Shown: positions 1 through 9,961 of the stretch, piece by piece
Layout: every line of letters starts with the position of its first letter
Position numbering within the stretch: position 1 is the first letter of the stretch
Source of the DNA: Algoriphagus aquimarinus
GTDB taxonomy: Bacteria > Bacteroidota > Bacteroidia > Cytophagales > Cyclobacteriaceae
DNA length: 64,000 bases
Direction of reading: 5' to 3'
Assembly (NCBI RefSeq): GCF_007997215.1
Contig: NZ_VORW01000017.1
Span: 1 to 64,000, forward strand
Made by a program: the position numbers and the translations under genes
Notes under the pieces: model-generated
The model's database searches: none
What the model was told of the DNA's origin: nothing
Seen by the model: the letters and a program-made list of their open reading frames with translations, nothing else

Positions 1-239
1 TCGATAGGAAACAATACCGTCGTATTAAAACCATAATGTGTGGCAAGGATCTTCGCCATCATCGGCATAGATTCCTCAGACCTATACTCATCGTCACCTG
101 AGATCAACACGATATTTTTGCCTTTTCCAGGCCCATCTTTCCCTTCAAACTGTAAGAAGGTTTTGCCGTTTTGGGCAAAACCTTCATTGATACAGCTTAT
201 GAAAAGGGTCAGATAAATAATTCTAACAATACCTTTCAT
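1..239 (-). CDS. ThuA-like domain protein, N-terminal part (cut by window edge)
   Basis: The minus strand is open from an ATG at 239 to the window edge, giving about 79 residues. It starts with a signal peptide (MKGIVRIIYLTLFISC...GFAQ) and continues GKNIVLISGDDEYRSEESMP and MMAKILATHYGF. This is the typical start of exported ThuA-like (trehalose-utilisation type, glutamine-amidotransferase fold) proteins that accompany sugar-oxidation genes in Bacteroidota and Planctomycetes. The C-terminal part lies outside the window. It begins 39 bp after susD stops, on the same strand, so it is probably the third gene of the left susC-susD operon. The family's biochemical role is not well established; a part in keto-sugar metabolism is inferred only from company. 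Confidence 0.72.
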   Translation of the reverse strand, partial: MKGIVRIIYLTLFISCINEGFAQNGKTFLQFEGKDGPGKGKNIVLISGDDEYRSEESMPMMAKILATHYGFNTTVLFPI

Positions 240-278
240 AGTAATAATCTAATTTACTGAATAGCCTTTTAGCCTTTA

Positions 279-1781
279 TTAATATCCTGAATTTTGAATT
301 AGGTTCTTATTGTTTCTGATTTCAGCGGTAGGGATAGGGAAAAGCAATTCACGTTCTTTTAGTGTTGGTCCATAGACGAACTTGTGACCAACATATTCTT
401 CAAATTCCAACGTTTTGACATTGAACCCTTTGCGGATTCTGACCATGTCAAACCATGTTTTGTTTTCGTAAGAAAGTTCGTAGAATTTCTCTCTCCAAAT
501 TGCTTCTCTCAACTCGTCTTTAGACAGCCCTTCAAGAGGTGCAAGCTCTGCTCTCTCTCGTACCTTGTTGATTGCATTGTAAGCTTCGGTATTAGGGCCT
601 TTTGCTTCATTGGAAGCTTCAGCATAAATCAAAAGTACTTCAGCAAATCTCATTATTGGCCAGTTCATACCGCTGCTGGTAGTGCTGGTTTGGGCTACTA
701 CATCAAAATGCTTGTAGATATAATAATCACCGAGTTCTAATGTTTTGGATCTATCAGCTCGAAGGGAATAACTGGTGTAATAGAATTCTTTCTCTGAAGT
801 TCTTTTATCTCCAGGCTCATATGATTCTACAAAATCCTGATTGGCAAATATTCCCCCAGTTTCTGCGCTGTAATTGGAAATACCTCTGTTGTAGGGGATG
901 ATAGATACTTGCCAGCTGGAAGGTAAAATATATGCGGCAAATTGAGCCATAAAGATATTTTCTCCCAGGTTTTTCATAGCTGGATTGTGTAGATCATCAT
1001 AGGAACTAAATAGAGAAAATGCCTCTGAATCTATAACTTCTTTGGATTTAGCTGCTGCCAATGTATAATATTCAGCTCCCTTTTGAAGCGGATATCCAGC
1101 CATGGTCAAATACACAGAAGACAACAGAGATTTGGCTGCTCCTAAAGATGCACGTCCACTAGGATCACGCATCGGCAATCCTGAGACTTCGGCATCTTTG
1201 AGATCCAAAACGATTTGATTATATACCGCTTCAGGATTGGCAGGAGGGCCATATAGATCTTCAGAAGTCAAATCAATCGGTTCTAAAGTCAATGGAATAT
1301 TGCCAAAAATTCTTACCAGATTGAAATAGTAGTAAGCTCTCATGAATTTTGCTTCACCGATTAATTTCAGTTTAGCGGTTTCATCCATTTTGATTTCCGG
1401 AATTTTTGCAATTGCGATATTTGCGTTAGCTATGCCTTTATAATAGCTAGTCCAGATAGTTTGACCGTATCCATTATCGGAGTTATTTACGAGGTCTTTT
1501 ACAAATAGGCTGTATTGAGCTTGTCCCAGTTCCGTGTCAGCCAGTCCGGTAGCAAACTCTACCATCATCCATGGGCCACCTCCAAATCCACTGGACATAA
1601 CTGGTTGTAAACTTTCATATACGGAGTTTACTACACTTTTTGCATGCTCAGGCTTGGTGAAATAATTGTCCAACGTGAAGTTTGAACTGTCACTTTCATC
1701 CAGAAAATCAGCACAGCTGGCGGCTGAAATCAGCAAAGCGACCAGAGATATCTTTTTTATATATAGTTCTATACGTTTCAT
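279..1781 (-). CDS. SusD/RagB-family nutrient-binding outer-membrane lipoprotein (left pair)
   Basis: This 500-residue protein is the surface substrate-binding partner of the SusC channel encoded just upstream. The N-terminus is a lipoprotein signal ending LISAASCADF, with Cys23 as the lipidated residue. The SusD N-terminal tetratricopeptide-like segment follows (YFTKPEHAKSVVNSVYESL, about residues 40-60). The C-terminal SusD/RagB domain ends with the usual FYELSYENKTWFDMVRIRKG and LLFPIPTAEIRNNKNLIQ motifs. Length is normal for the family. The gene starts 18 bp after susC stops, so the two are surely co-transcribed and translated together. The ligand cannot be read from sequence; the neighbourhood suggests a glycoside or modified sugar. 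Confidence 0.95.
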   Translation of the reverse strand: MKRIELYIKKISLVALLISAASCADFLDESDSSNFTLDNYFTKPEHAKSVVNSVYESLQPVMSSGFGGGPWMMVEFATGLADTELGQAQYSLFVKDLVNNSDNGYGQTIWTSYYKGIANANIAIAKIPEIKMDETAKLKLIGEAKFMRAYYYFNLVRIFGNIPLTLEPIDLTSEDLYGPPANPEAVYNQIVLDLKDAEVSGLPMRDPSGRASLGAAKSLLSSVYLTMAGYPLQKGAEYYTLAAAKSKEVIDSEAFSLFSSYDDLHNPAMKNLGENIFMAQFAAYILPSSWQVSIIPYNRGISNYSAETGGIFANQDFVESYEPGDKRTSEKEFYYTSYSLRADRSKTLELGDYYIYKHFDVVAQTSTTSSGMNWPIMRFAEVLLIYAEASNEAKGPNTEAYNAINKVRERAELAPLEGLSKDELREAIWREKFYELSYENKTWFDMVRIRKGFNVKTLEFEEYVGHKFVYGPTLKERELLFPIPTAEIRNNKNLIQNSGY

Positions 1782-1799
1782 AATTCTGCTAATTAAAAT

Positions 1800-4700
1800 T
1801 TACAATGTGATACTTACACCAAGCATAAAGACTCTAGGCTTTGGGTAGGCATAGAGATCTACCCCTTGATCAAATGCTGCACCTGAGGTGGACACTTCAG
1901 GGTCATATCCGGCGTACTTTGTAGCGAGAAAGAAATTTTGCACAGACACGTATGCTCTCATTCGTGCCACGTTGATTTTTTCCAATGTCTGAGGGAGGAA
2001 ATTGTAGGAGAGCATCAGATTTCTGCCTCTCACGAATGAACCATTCTGTACACGGTCTGAGTCATTGTTGGTATTGTACCCAGCAGTGAGCGGTCGGATT
2101 TGAGCAATGTTTGTATCCTGATTCTCTGGAGTCCATGCATTTAATATAGTTTTGAAACTGTTTGCAATCCCCGTTCTATCCTCGGCTGAGTGCTTACTTC
2201 TAAAAAGCACATCATTGCCATAGGTATATTGGATATCAACCAGTAATTCAAAGTTTTTAAAAGTAAATGTGTTGGCAAAAGTGCCAAATCCATCAGGGAT
2301 ACCTTTGCCTATTACCACTCTGTCTGAATCATTGATGACTCCATCCTCATTCACATCTTTATACTTGATGTCTCCTGGACGTTTGTTGTATTTCGCAGCT
2401 GTAGATTCTTCACTTGTATTCCAAGTCCCTTCATGGATGAATCCAAAAAATGCTCCTACGGATTCTCCTTTTCTTACAATGGTAGATCCAAGGAAAATAT
2501 CCGAACCTCCAGCGAGCTCTTTGACTTCATTTTTATTGTAAGAGAAGTTGAATGTAGTGTTCCAAGAGAAGTTGTTTCGTTCAAAATTGACGGTGTTCAA
2601 GCCAAGTTCAATTCCTTTATTTTCCATACTTCCCACATTTTGGCTCACGACCGAATACCCACTGCTTGATGGCACAGGAGCACTTAGGAGCATGTCATCA
2701 GTGATTTTTCTGTATAGATCAATTTCAAACATTACTTTATTCTGGAACAAACCAAGTTCAGCACCTATATCAATCTGTGTTGTTTTCTCCCATCTTAGGT
2801 TTGGGTTTGCCAGTCTGCTTATCCCTATTCCTATTTCTCTTTGGTTATTGAAAATCACGGAGTAGTTACCCATTCCGGCAAGCGCTTGATAGGCTGTGAT
2901 TTCAGAGTTTCCAGTCATTCCTATGCTGGATCTGAATTTCAGATTTGAAACTACTTGGCTGTTTAGCAGGAAGTTTTCGTCTGATGCTCTCCATGCAAAA
3001 GCTGCAGATGGAAAAAATGCAAACTGATTAGATTCACCGAATTTGGAAGAACCATCGACTCTTCCAGTCAGTGTAAATAAATACTTGTCTTTTAATGTGT
3101 AATTCAAGCGAGAAAAGTAGGAGTTTAGGCCATATGCAACACTTCCTGATTGTGGCTGAATTGCATTTGCACCTGCTCCTAAGTTGTTGAACATGAAGTA
3201 ATCATCCTGAAAATTCTGAGCTCTTGCAGTAGAATTAAATCTGTCCACATGCTGCCAAGAAAGTCCAACCATTGCGTTGATAGCATGATTTTCATTAATT
3301 GTCTTTATATAGGTAAGGTAGTTTTCAAATTGCCATGAGTTGAGTCTGTCATTAGAAACTGACGCATCTCCACCTTGATTCTTAGCGATGTAATTTAGAT
3401 TTCTACCTCCATAATAATCAACTCGCTGATTCACGATGTTAGTAGAAACGTTAGATCTTAATTCTAGACCTTTTGCCAGGTAAAAGTTTGCGTATATGTT
3501 ACCTAATACTGTTTGAGTATTTACAAGGTAGATTCTCTCTTTTGCAACCTGAATAGGGCTGTTTCCACCTTCCATGCCAGGATAATCTGCATTTCCTGCG
3601 TAGCTACCATCAGGATATTTAACTGGAATTATTGGTAATGCTTCTAATACTTGACGCATAGCTATAATGCCACCATTTCCTAATGGATCAACTTGACTTT
3701 CTTTTTGGTCGTTATAACTCAAGCCACCACCGACTTTTACCCAACTCTTAATTTTGCTATCAAAAACAAATCTGCCTGAGAATCTTTTCATCCAAGACTC
3801 TTTCATCAAACCATCTTCATTTCTATAACCTAAATAAGCTCCAAAACTATCATCTTGATTTCCACCGGTGAAGCTCAGTTGGTGGTTTTGGGTGATCGCT
3901 TGTTGGAATGATTCATCTTGCCAATCTGTATCGTAAAGAGGGTTTCCATTACCATCGAAAAGCTTTGGATCTGTTCTTTTTAGTTTTGGATCTTTATAGA
4001 TCCCATTTGCCCAGCCGTTTGGATCATATTTTTGAGCGTTCTGATAGGCTAGATCTTCCGCTGCCAAGAATTCTGCAGAATTCAATAGTGGGATTTTTTT
4101 AGGAAGAACTCCTAAACTAAAGTTGCCATCGTAAGTAATTGTGCCACCTGTTTTGCTTCCTCTTTTAGTGCTGACCAAAATAACTCCGTTCGCTCCACGA
4201 GCACCATAAATAGCTGTTGCAGAAGCATCTTTCAATACTTCTATAGAAGCAATGTCATTTGGGTTGATGTAATCAATTGGTGTGCTACCATTTGCTAGTC
4301 CAGCAGAATGTAGAATTACTCCGTCAATCACATAAAGTGGATCATTTGCAATACTTACAGAAGTATTACCTCTTATTCGAATGTTTGCTCGTCCGCCAGG
4401 TCGGCCCGAATTGACAGAGACGTTCACTCCTTGCACTCTACCGGAAAGGTTTTGGCTAAGTGAAGCAGAAGGCCTATCCCTTAAGTCTTTTTCTCCCACA
4501 GAACCAACAGCTCCTGTTAAATCTGATTTCTTTTGAGTTCCGTATCCGATTACTACGACTTCATCAAGTTCGGCTTCGTCCACTACTAGGGAGATATTCA
4601 TTGTCTCTGATATGTTTCCTATCAGAATTTCTTTTGTAGTGTAACCAATGAAACTAACTACAAGCGTTTCGGATGAATTCGCTTCTATACTGAAAGTCCC

Positions 4701-4898
4701 ATCATTTTCAGTCACGGTGCCACGTTGTGTACCTTTGATAATAACAAGTGCTCCAGGTACTGGTTGTTGAGAACCTTGTTCAGTTACTTTTCCTTTTAAT
4801 AAAGTGGTTTGACCATAAGCAAATCCACAGAAGGAAAATAATGCAAAGAGAAGACCGATTTTTAGGGTCTTCCTCAGACTTAGTTTATGTTTTATCAT
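1800..4898 (-). CDS. SusC/RagA-family TonB-linked outer-membrane transporter (left pair)
   Basis: This 1032-residue TonB-dependent channel forms the barrel under the SusD lid. A signal peptide ends near FAYGQ. A CarboxypepD-regulatory-like beta-sandwich covers about residues 30-110 (PVPGALVIIKGTQRGTV, FSIEANSSETLVVSFIGY). The plug starts with DEVVVIGYGTQKKSDLTGAV and carries the SusC-type motifs VNVSVNSGRPGGRANIRIRG and LKDASATAIYGARGANGVI. The remainder is a 22-strand-type barrel ending VFMLGVSITL. It is first in a minus-strand operon with susD and a ThuA-like gene, and diverges from a second susC whose N-terminal domain is clearly similar (PVPGALVTVKGTQKGTV). Import of an oligosaccharide or glycoside is inferred. 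Confidence 0.96.
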   Translation of the reverse strand: MIKHKLSLRKTLKIGLLFALFSFCGFAYGQTTLLKGKVTEQGSQQPVPGALVIIKGTQRGTVTENDGTFSIEANSSETLVVSFIGYTTKEILIGNISETMNISLVVDEAELDEVVVIGYGTQKKSDLTGAVGSVGEKDLRDRPSASLSQNLSGRVQGVNVSVNSGRPGGRANIRIRGNTSVSIANDPLYVIDGVILHSAGLANGSTPIDYINPNDIASIEVLKDASATAIYGARGANGVILVSTKRGSKTGGTITYDGNFSLGVLPKKIPLLNSAEFLAAEDLAYQNAQKYDPNGWANGIYKDPKLKRTDPKLFDGNGNPLYDTDWQDESFQQAITQNHQLSFTGGNQDDSFGAYLGYRNEDGLMKESWMKRFSGRFVFDSKIKSWVKVGGGLSYNDQKESQVDPLGNGGIIAMRQVLEALPIIPVKYPDGSYAGNADYPGMEGGNSPIQVAKERIYLVNTQTVLGNIYANFYLAKGLELRSNVSTNIVNQRVDYYGGRNLNYIAKNQGGDASVSNDRLNSWQFENYLTYIKTINENHAINAMVGLSWQHVDRFNSTARAQNFQDDYFMFNNLGAGANAIQPQSGSVAYGLNSYFSRLNYTLKDKYLFTLTGRVDGSSKFGESNQFAFFPSAAFAWRASDENFLLNSQVVSNLKFRSSIGMTGNSEITAYQALAGMGNYSVIFNNQREIGIGISRLANPNLRWEKTTQIDIGAELGLFQNKVMFEIDLYRKITDDMLLSAPVPSSSGYSVVSQNVGSMENKGIELGLNTVNFERNNFSWNTTFNFSYNKNEVKELAGGSDIFLGSTIVRKGESVGAFFGFIHEGTWNTSEESTAAKYNKRPGDIKYKDVNEDGVINDSDRVVIGKGIPDGFGTFANTFTFKNFELLVDIQYTYGNDVLFRSKHSAEDRTGIANSFKTILNAWTPENQDTNIAQIRPLTAGYNTNNDSDRVQNGSFVRGRNLMLSYNFLPQTLEKINVARMRAYVSVQNFFLATKYAGYDPEVSTSGAAFDQGVDLYAYPKPRVFMLGVSITL

Positions 4899-4951
4899 AG
4901 TTAGTGAGGTTTATTGTTGGTACAATTTATTGTTATGTAAAACCTCTAGTG

Positions 4952-4967
4952 TCCTGTAGAATCCTGA
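4952..4967 (+). promoter_or_regulatory. Candidate operator copy 1 (TCCTGTnnnATCCTGA)
   Basis: The copy reads TCCTGTAGAATCCTGA and lies 53 bp upstream of the left susC start. It is built of two TCCTG words one helical turn (10 bp) apart. The same pattern occurs twice more in this 396-bp divergent intergenic region (4899-5294), which is otherwise AT-rich and without a coding sequence. Binding by a regulator is inferred from exact recurrence; the regulator itself is not recognised. Confidence 0.6.
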
Positions 4968-5157
4968 AACATATTTTATAAATATAATTATACTTGTATG
5001 TAATAGTGTTTTAAGTAAAATGATTTATTCTTTATTGTGTTTATCTGTTTAAAATATTATGATTCGCGCCTAAGGATGTTTTAAGTGGTGAAAATTATAC
5101 GTGTATGGTATGTGTGTGTTTCATATAATGTTATACAAATTCTATTTTATATAACTG

Positions 5158-5173
5158 TCCTGTTCTATCCTGA
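5158..5173 (+). promoter_or_regulatory. Candidate operator copy 2 (TCCTGTnnnATCCTGA)
   Basis: The copy reads TCCTGTTCTATCCTGA, in the same orientation as copy 1. It faces copy 3, which lies on the opposite strand 39 bp away, so copies 2 and 3 form an inverted pair upstream of the right susC. The sequence between them is AT-rich and could hold promoter elements, but no convincing TAnnTTTG box was found. Confidence 0.6.
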
Positions 5174-5212
5174 TTAATTTATTTTTAAAATAATTATATA
5201 AGGAAGTGCTAT

Positions 5213-5228
5213 TCAGGATGGTACAGGA
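5213..5228 (-). promoter_or_regulatory. Candidate operator copy 3 (TCCTGTnnnATCCTGA on the minus strand)
   Basis: On the minus strand this reads TCCTGTACCATCCTGA, an exact match to the pattern outside the three variable bases. It ends 66 bp upstream of the right susC start. Copies 1 and 3 sit at similar distances (53 and 66 bp) from the two divergent susC genes and both have the orientation that reads away from the right gene and toward the left gene or its mirror. This placement suggests common control of both uptake operons. Confidence 0.6.
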
Positions 5229-5294
5229 TAGGAATAGTATTGTAGAATAGTTAATTGGGAGAGATTTCTAATCATATACATTAAACCCATTTCT

Positions 5295-8200
5295 ATGCTA
5301 AACTATTATCAAAAGAATGTGAGAGTCCGATTTATAGGATTTTTACTTATGTTATTTGTACTGTCTGTGTCGGCAAATGCCCAGACTGTTACAGTAAAAG
5401 GAACTGTAGTCTCCGAGGGAGACAATGAGCCAGTCCCAGGAGCCTTAGTTACTGTCAAAGGAACTCAAAAAGGAACCGTTACGGATATTGATGGTGGATT
5501 CTCAATCCAGGCATCAGTTGGCGAGACGTTAGTTGTCAGCTTTATTGGATTCAAAACTAATGAAGTGGCTGTTGGTACCAGTACTAATCTTCAGATCACC
5601 TTATCTTATTCTACTTCGGATTTGTCAGAAGTAGTAGTAGTGGGATATGGTAGCCAGATCAAAAAGGAATTGACAGGTGCTATACAAACTGTAAGCGAAA
5701 AAGATTTAAAGGATCTCCCGGTATCTTCCGTAGCACAAAAGCTGCAGGGTAGATTGGCAGGTGTTCAAATCAATCAGACTACTGGAAAGCCTGGTCAAGG
5801 AATGAATGTTCGTATTCGAGGCCAGCTGTCTGTGTCTGGGGGTAGTTCACCATTGTATGTAGTCGATGGTTTCCCGATCACTGGCGATATTAATGCCTTG
5901 AACCCAGATGAAATTCAAGAGATTACTGTATTGAAAGATGCTGCATCTACTTCACTTTATGGATCTAGAGCTGCGAATGGCGTAGTGTTGATCACTACCA
6001 AAAAAGGAGTAAAAGGACAGACCAATGTAAATCTGAATGTGTACACAGGCTGGCAGACAGTTCCTGAAAAAGGACGACTGGAAATGCTTAATGCTGAAGA
6101 GTTCGCTCAATTCAAGAAAGAATATTATACGGATGCAGGTCAGCCTGTTCCTGAGATTTTCCAAAACCCTGCTGATTACCGAGGTAAGGACAATGACTGG
6201 TATGGAGCTATGTTGGAGACTTCGCCTGTTACCTCATACAACTTGACAGTAACTTCTAACAAGGAGAAAGTAAATACTGCCGTTATTGTTGGATTTTTTG
6301 ATCAAAAAGGAGTTGTAAGAAATACCGATTATAAGAGATATTCACTTCGATTGAATACCGATTATGCTGTTTCGGATAAAGTGACAATAGGAGTCAATAT
6401 AGCACCTAGCTATGTGGTCGACAACACGCCCCAGACAGATGGTGATCGTGGAACGGGTATTTTATTCAATGCTCTTCATACTTGGCCAGTGATGCCGATT
6501 TATGAAGAAAACGGTGAATTAACTTCTTACAATCGTTTCCCTTCGAATACCGGAAATATTTTTGCCTATCCTAACTGGCTTAGGTCAGCTGATGAGATCA
6601 CAAATGAAACTAAAGTAACCAATATCTTGGCAAATACTTACTTGGAGTGGAAGCCTATTAAAGGACTGTCTTTTAAGACAACCTTTAATGCGGAACTTAA
6701 TAATTCCAATTACTTTTTCTTCAACCCTTCTACAGCAACGAACCGAATCAATGTGGCACTTCCTACGGTAGCATCTTCTATTCGGGATGAATATCAAAAT
6801 TTATCTTGGTTGAATGAAAATATTGCTACTTATGGAAGAAGTGTAGGAGACCATAATTTCCAAGTATTGTTAGGTTTTTCGAATCAGAGATTCAGACAGG
6901 ATCGAACCAGAATTGCTGCGGATACTTACGCAGATGATCGACTGCCTACTATTCAGGGAGCAATTAACGTGAACAGAGGTGGAACATATTCAGACGTAAA
7001 CGAATGGGCTTTGACTTCAGTCTTTTCTCGTCTTACCTATAATTACAAAGGTAAATATCTATTCACTGCATCCGTCAGAGGTGATGGTTCTTCTCGCTTT
7101 GGAGCAGACAATCGTTGGGGAGTTTTCCCTTCCACTTCTGTAGGATGGGTACTATCTGATGAAGGATTCCTAAATACTAGTTCTACTGTTTCCTTCACTA
7201 AGCTACGAGCTAGTTATGGAGTTACTGGTAATAATAATATTGGTAACTATACTCAGTATGCCTTGGTAAATAACACCATCAATGCAGCTTTTGGAAATAC
7301 AGTGTTCCCAGGAGCAGGAGTAACTTCATTGAACAACACTAATTTAGGTTGGGAAACCACTACACAATTTGATATCGGATTAGACCTGGGATTATGGGAA
7401 GATCGTATCACTTTCGTGTATGATTATTACACAAAAAATACAACAAACTTGCTGTATGCAGTTCAGATTCCTCAGGAGTCAGGCTTCACCAATTTCAATG
7501 ATAATATCGGAGAGATTAAGTTCTGGGGTCATGAGTTTTCCGTCACTTCAGTAAATACACCTGGAGCATTCAGATGGACTACCAATGCAAACATCTCGTT
7601 TAACAGAAATAAAGTGCTTGAATTGGCAGATGGTATCGATCGTGTATATGGAAGCCAGCATATCACTAAAGTTGGTGAGCCGTTTGGTCAATTTTATGGC
7701 CTTCAAAAATTAGGGAATTATGCCAATGCGGAAGATTTGGCGAACTCTCCTAAAATACCTGGAAGATCAACTGTAGGTAGTATCAAATTGAAGGATGTCA
7801 ATGGAGATGGAGTGATTACAAATGGTGGAGATAATGATGACAGAACGATCATCGGTAATCCATTCCCTGATTTTACTTACGGAATCATTAACAGTTTTGC
7901 CTATAAAAATTGGGATGCAAGTATCACAGCTTCTGGTTCTCAAGGAAATCAATTGTATATGAGACACTTGTACTCTACTGCAAACCTTGACGGAGTATTT
8001 AACATGGTTGCTAAAGTAGCTGACCGCTTTAGATCTCCAGAAAATCCAGGCGCAGGCATTTTTGGTACCACGGTAGGTGGAGGAAATGTGACAGGAATTG
8101 AGCGTGACTGGAACAATAGCAACTTCGTGTATGATGCTTCTTATTTCACGATTCGAAATATCACAGTAGGCTATACATTCAAGAATTTACCAAAAACATT

Positions 8201-8390
8201 CAAATCAGCCAGAATCTACGGTTCTGCTCAGAATGTTTGGGTATTTACTGACTATTGGGGTGGATCAAATCCTGAAGTTAGTATGCAAAGTAATGGTCAA
8301 GGAGATGGTGGTAATCTTAGCCCAGGTGTAGATTTGGCAGGATATCCAGTGCCACGTACGATCACTTTTGGTGTTAATGTTACTTTCTAA
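5295..8390 (+). CDS. SusC/RagA-family TonB-linked outer-membrane transporter (right pair)
   Basis: This 1031-residue protein has the same architecture as its divergent neighbour. It has a signal peptide ending VSANAQ, a CarboxypepD-regulatory-like domain (PVPGALVTVKGTQKGTV, about residues 35-110), and a TonB/plug start at SEVVVVGYGSQIKKELTGAI. Plug motifs are QINQTTGKPGQGMNVRIRG and LKDAASTSLYGSRAANGVV, and the barrel ends TITFGVNVTF. Similarity between the two SusC proteins is strong in the N-terminal domain and plug but loose in the barrel, so they are paralogues that probably take up different though related substrates. The matching susD follows 45 bp downstream. Three shared operator-like repeats lie in the upstream divergent region. 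Confidence 0.96.
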   Translation: MLNYYQKNVRVRFIGFLLMLFVLSVSANAQTVTVKGTVVSEGDNEPVPGALVTVKGTQKGTVTDIDGGFSIQASVGETLVVSFIGFKTNEVAVGTSTNLQITLSYSTSDLSEVVVVGYGSQIKKELTGAIQTVSEKDLKDLPVSSVAQKLQGRLAGVQINQTTGKPGQGMNVRIRGQLSVSGGSSPLYVVDGFPITGDINALNPDEIQEITVLKDAASTSLYGSRAANGVVLITTKKGVKGQTNVNLNVYTGWQTVPEKGRLEMLNAEEFAQFKKEYYTDAGQPVPEIFQNPADYRGKDNDWYGAMLETSPVTSYNLTVTSNKEKVNTAVIVGFFDQKGVVRNTDYKRYSLRLNTDYAVSDKVTIGVNIAPSYVVDNTPQTDGDRGTGILFNALHTWPVMPIYEENGELTSYNRFPSNTGNIFAYPNWLRSADEITNETKVTNILANTYLEWKPIKGLSFKTTFNAELNNSNYFFFNPSTATNRINVALPTVASSIRDEYQNLSWLNENIATYGRSVGDHNFQVLLGFSNQRFRQDRTRIAADTYADDRLPTIQGAINVNRGGTYSDVNEWALTSVFSRLTYNYKGKYLFTASVRGDGSSRFGADNRWGVFPSTSVGWVLSDEGFLNTSSTVSFTKLRASYGVTGNNNIGNYTQYALVNNTINAAFGNTVFPGAGVTSLNNTNLGWETTTQFDIGLDLGLWEDRITFVYDYYTKNTTNLLYAVQIPQESGFTNFNDNIGEIKFWGHEFSVTSVNTPGAFRWTTNANISFNRNKVLELADGIDRVYGSQHITKVGEPFGQFYGLQKLGNYANAEDLANSPKIPGRSTVGSIKLKDVNGDGVITNGGDNDDRTIIGNPFPDFTYGIINSFAYKNWDASITASGSQGNQLYMRHLYSTANLDGVFNMVAKVADRFRSPENPGAGIFGTTVGGGNVTGIERDWNNSNFVYDASYFTIRNITVGYTFKNLPKTFKSARIYGSAQNVWVFTDYWGGSNPEVSMQSNGQGDGGNLSPGVDLAGYPVPRTITFGVNVTF

Positions 8391-8435
8391 CCGGAAGTAT
8401 TTCACCTCATTCATTCACCTAAAAAAGAAAAAAAA

Positions 8436-9944
8436 ATGAAAAAATATATCTTAGCCATCTTAGTGTCATCTTTAGCACTGACTGGCTGTGACGACTTTCT
8501 TACGGTAGTGCCAGAGACTCAGCTGAGTTCTGCTACCTTTTTCAAAAACCGAACTGACTTTGAGCAAGCAGTAAATGCAGCCTATGTTCCGCTGAGAACC
8601 ATTACAAATGACCGTTCATGGTTACTTGCGGAGATGCACTCTGATAACACCTACTATGCTCGAAATGTGCTCTTTGGTGCGACTGATAATCAAGAAGATT
8701 TGGCTGATTTCTCAGTTCCTGAATCTAATAATACCACTGCAAATGGCCATGTATTGCAGCAATGGAGACAGGATTATTTGATTATTTCACGTACCAATCA
8801 AATTTTATCTTTAATAGATGATGTTGATTTTGATGCAGGTGCCAAAGCGAATGTGAAAGGTCAGGCACTTTTCCTTCGGGCATATGCCTATTTTGAATTA
8901 GTTAGGTATTTTGGATCTGTGCCGCTTCATTTGACGCCAGTTGCTACAAGAGAGGAAGCTGCGCTACCATTGTCTACAGAGGCAGAAATATATACTCAGA
9001 TTGAGCAAGACTTGGTGGCAGCAGTTGCATTGTTGCCGAAAAAAGCTACTCAAGAACCAGGAAGAGCTACAGAAGGATCTGCTAGAACACTATTGGCCAA
9101 TGTTTATATTCACCAAAAGAAATGGCCTGCAGCAGAGCAGATTTTATCTCCTGTATTGACTCATGGCTATGAATTGATGCCTAGTTATGAGATGGCTTTT
9201 CCAGGAAATACGTCAAATAAAAACAATATAGAGTCTGTCTTTGAAGTTCAGTTTATAGAAGGAGCAGCTGGGTTGAACGGTAATTTTATTTATCAATTCA
9301 TGCCAAGACCGATCAGCGCTGCAGAGCTTCAGCCTATCATGGGAACAAGTAATCCTCAGAACATTGATGGGGAAGGGAATAATATCCCTACTCCTGATAT
9401 TATTGCTGCTTATGAGTCAGGCGACGTTAGAAAAGATGCTTCAATTGGCACTGTGTTTCTTGCAGGTAGTTTCAGAGATGATAAAAACTATCCTTACATT
9501 AAAAAGCATGCTAAGCAGCATTCTCAGAATAATAATACTGGGACAAACTGGGTAATATATCGCTACGCTGAGGTGTTACTGTTTATGGCAGAAGCGCTTA
9601 ATGAACAAGGTAAGACAGGTGAGGCGGCTCCATTTTTGAATGATGTTAGAGATAGAGCTAAACTGCTACCTACTACTGCAGCTAGTCAGGCTGAGATGCG
9701 AGAGGCGATTTTCAAGGAGCGAAGAGTTGAGCTTGCTTTCGAAAATAAGCGTTGGTTTGATATTGTGAGAACAGATCGAATTCAGGAAATAATTGTGCCT
9801 TACGGACAGCGAATCATTGCAAGTCCTTTGGATTACTACTACCCACCAATTTCTGGGGCAGTACCAAGAAGTAATGCATTTACAAACATCAAGAAGTTTT
9901 ATGCCTATCCGGCAGCAGAGTCGGACTTGAGCCCTTATTTCTAA
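8436..9944 (+). CDS. SusD/RagB-family nutrient-binding outer-membrane lipoprotein (right pair)
   Basis: This 502-residue partner of the preceding SusC begins with a lipoprotein signal (ILVSSLALTGCDDFL, lipidated Cys near residue 18). The SusD N-terminal motif FFKNRTDFEQAVNAAYVPL follows. The middle contains ALFLRAYAYFELVRYFG, and the C-terminal domain has VIYRYAEVLLFMAEALNEQG and ERRVELAFENKRWFDIVRTD, all standard for SusD/RagB. The C-terminus (YAYPAAESDLSPYF) differs from the usual NPxLxQNPGY ending seen in the left SusD. A strong hairpin terminator lies 18 bp after the stop, so this susCD pair is probably a two-gene operon separate from the dehydrogenase genes that follow. Confidence 0.95.
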   Translation: MKKYILAILVSSLALTGCDDFLTVVPETQLSSATFFKNRTDFEQAVNAAYVPLRTITNDRSWLLAEMHSDNTYYARNVLFGATDNQEDLADFSVPESNNTTANGHVLQQWRQDYLIISRTNQILSLIDDVDFDAGAKANVKGQALFLRAYAYFELVRYFGSVPLHLTPVATREEAALPLSTEAEIYTQIEQDLVAAVALLPKKATQEPGRATEGSARTLLANVYIHQKKWPAAEQILSPVLTHGYELMPSYEMAFPGNTSNKNNIESVFEVQFIEGAAGLNGNFIYQFMPRPISAAELQPIMGTSNPQNIDGEGNNIPTPDIIAAYESGDVRKDASIGTVFLAGSFRDDKNYPYIKKHAKQHSQNNNTGTNWVIYRYAEVLLFMAEALNEQGKTGEAAPFLNDVRDRAKLLPTTAASQAEMREAIFKERRVELAFENKRWFDIVRTDRIQEIIVPYGQRIIASPLDYYYPPISGAVPRSNAFTNIKKFYAYPAAESDLSPYF

Positions 9945-9961
9945 AAATAAAAGTTTAGGAT

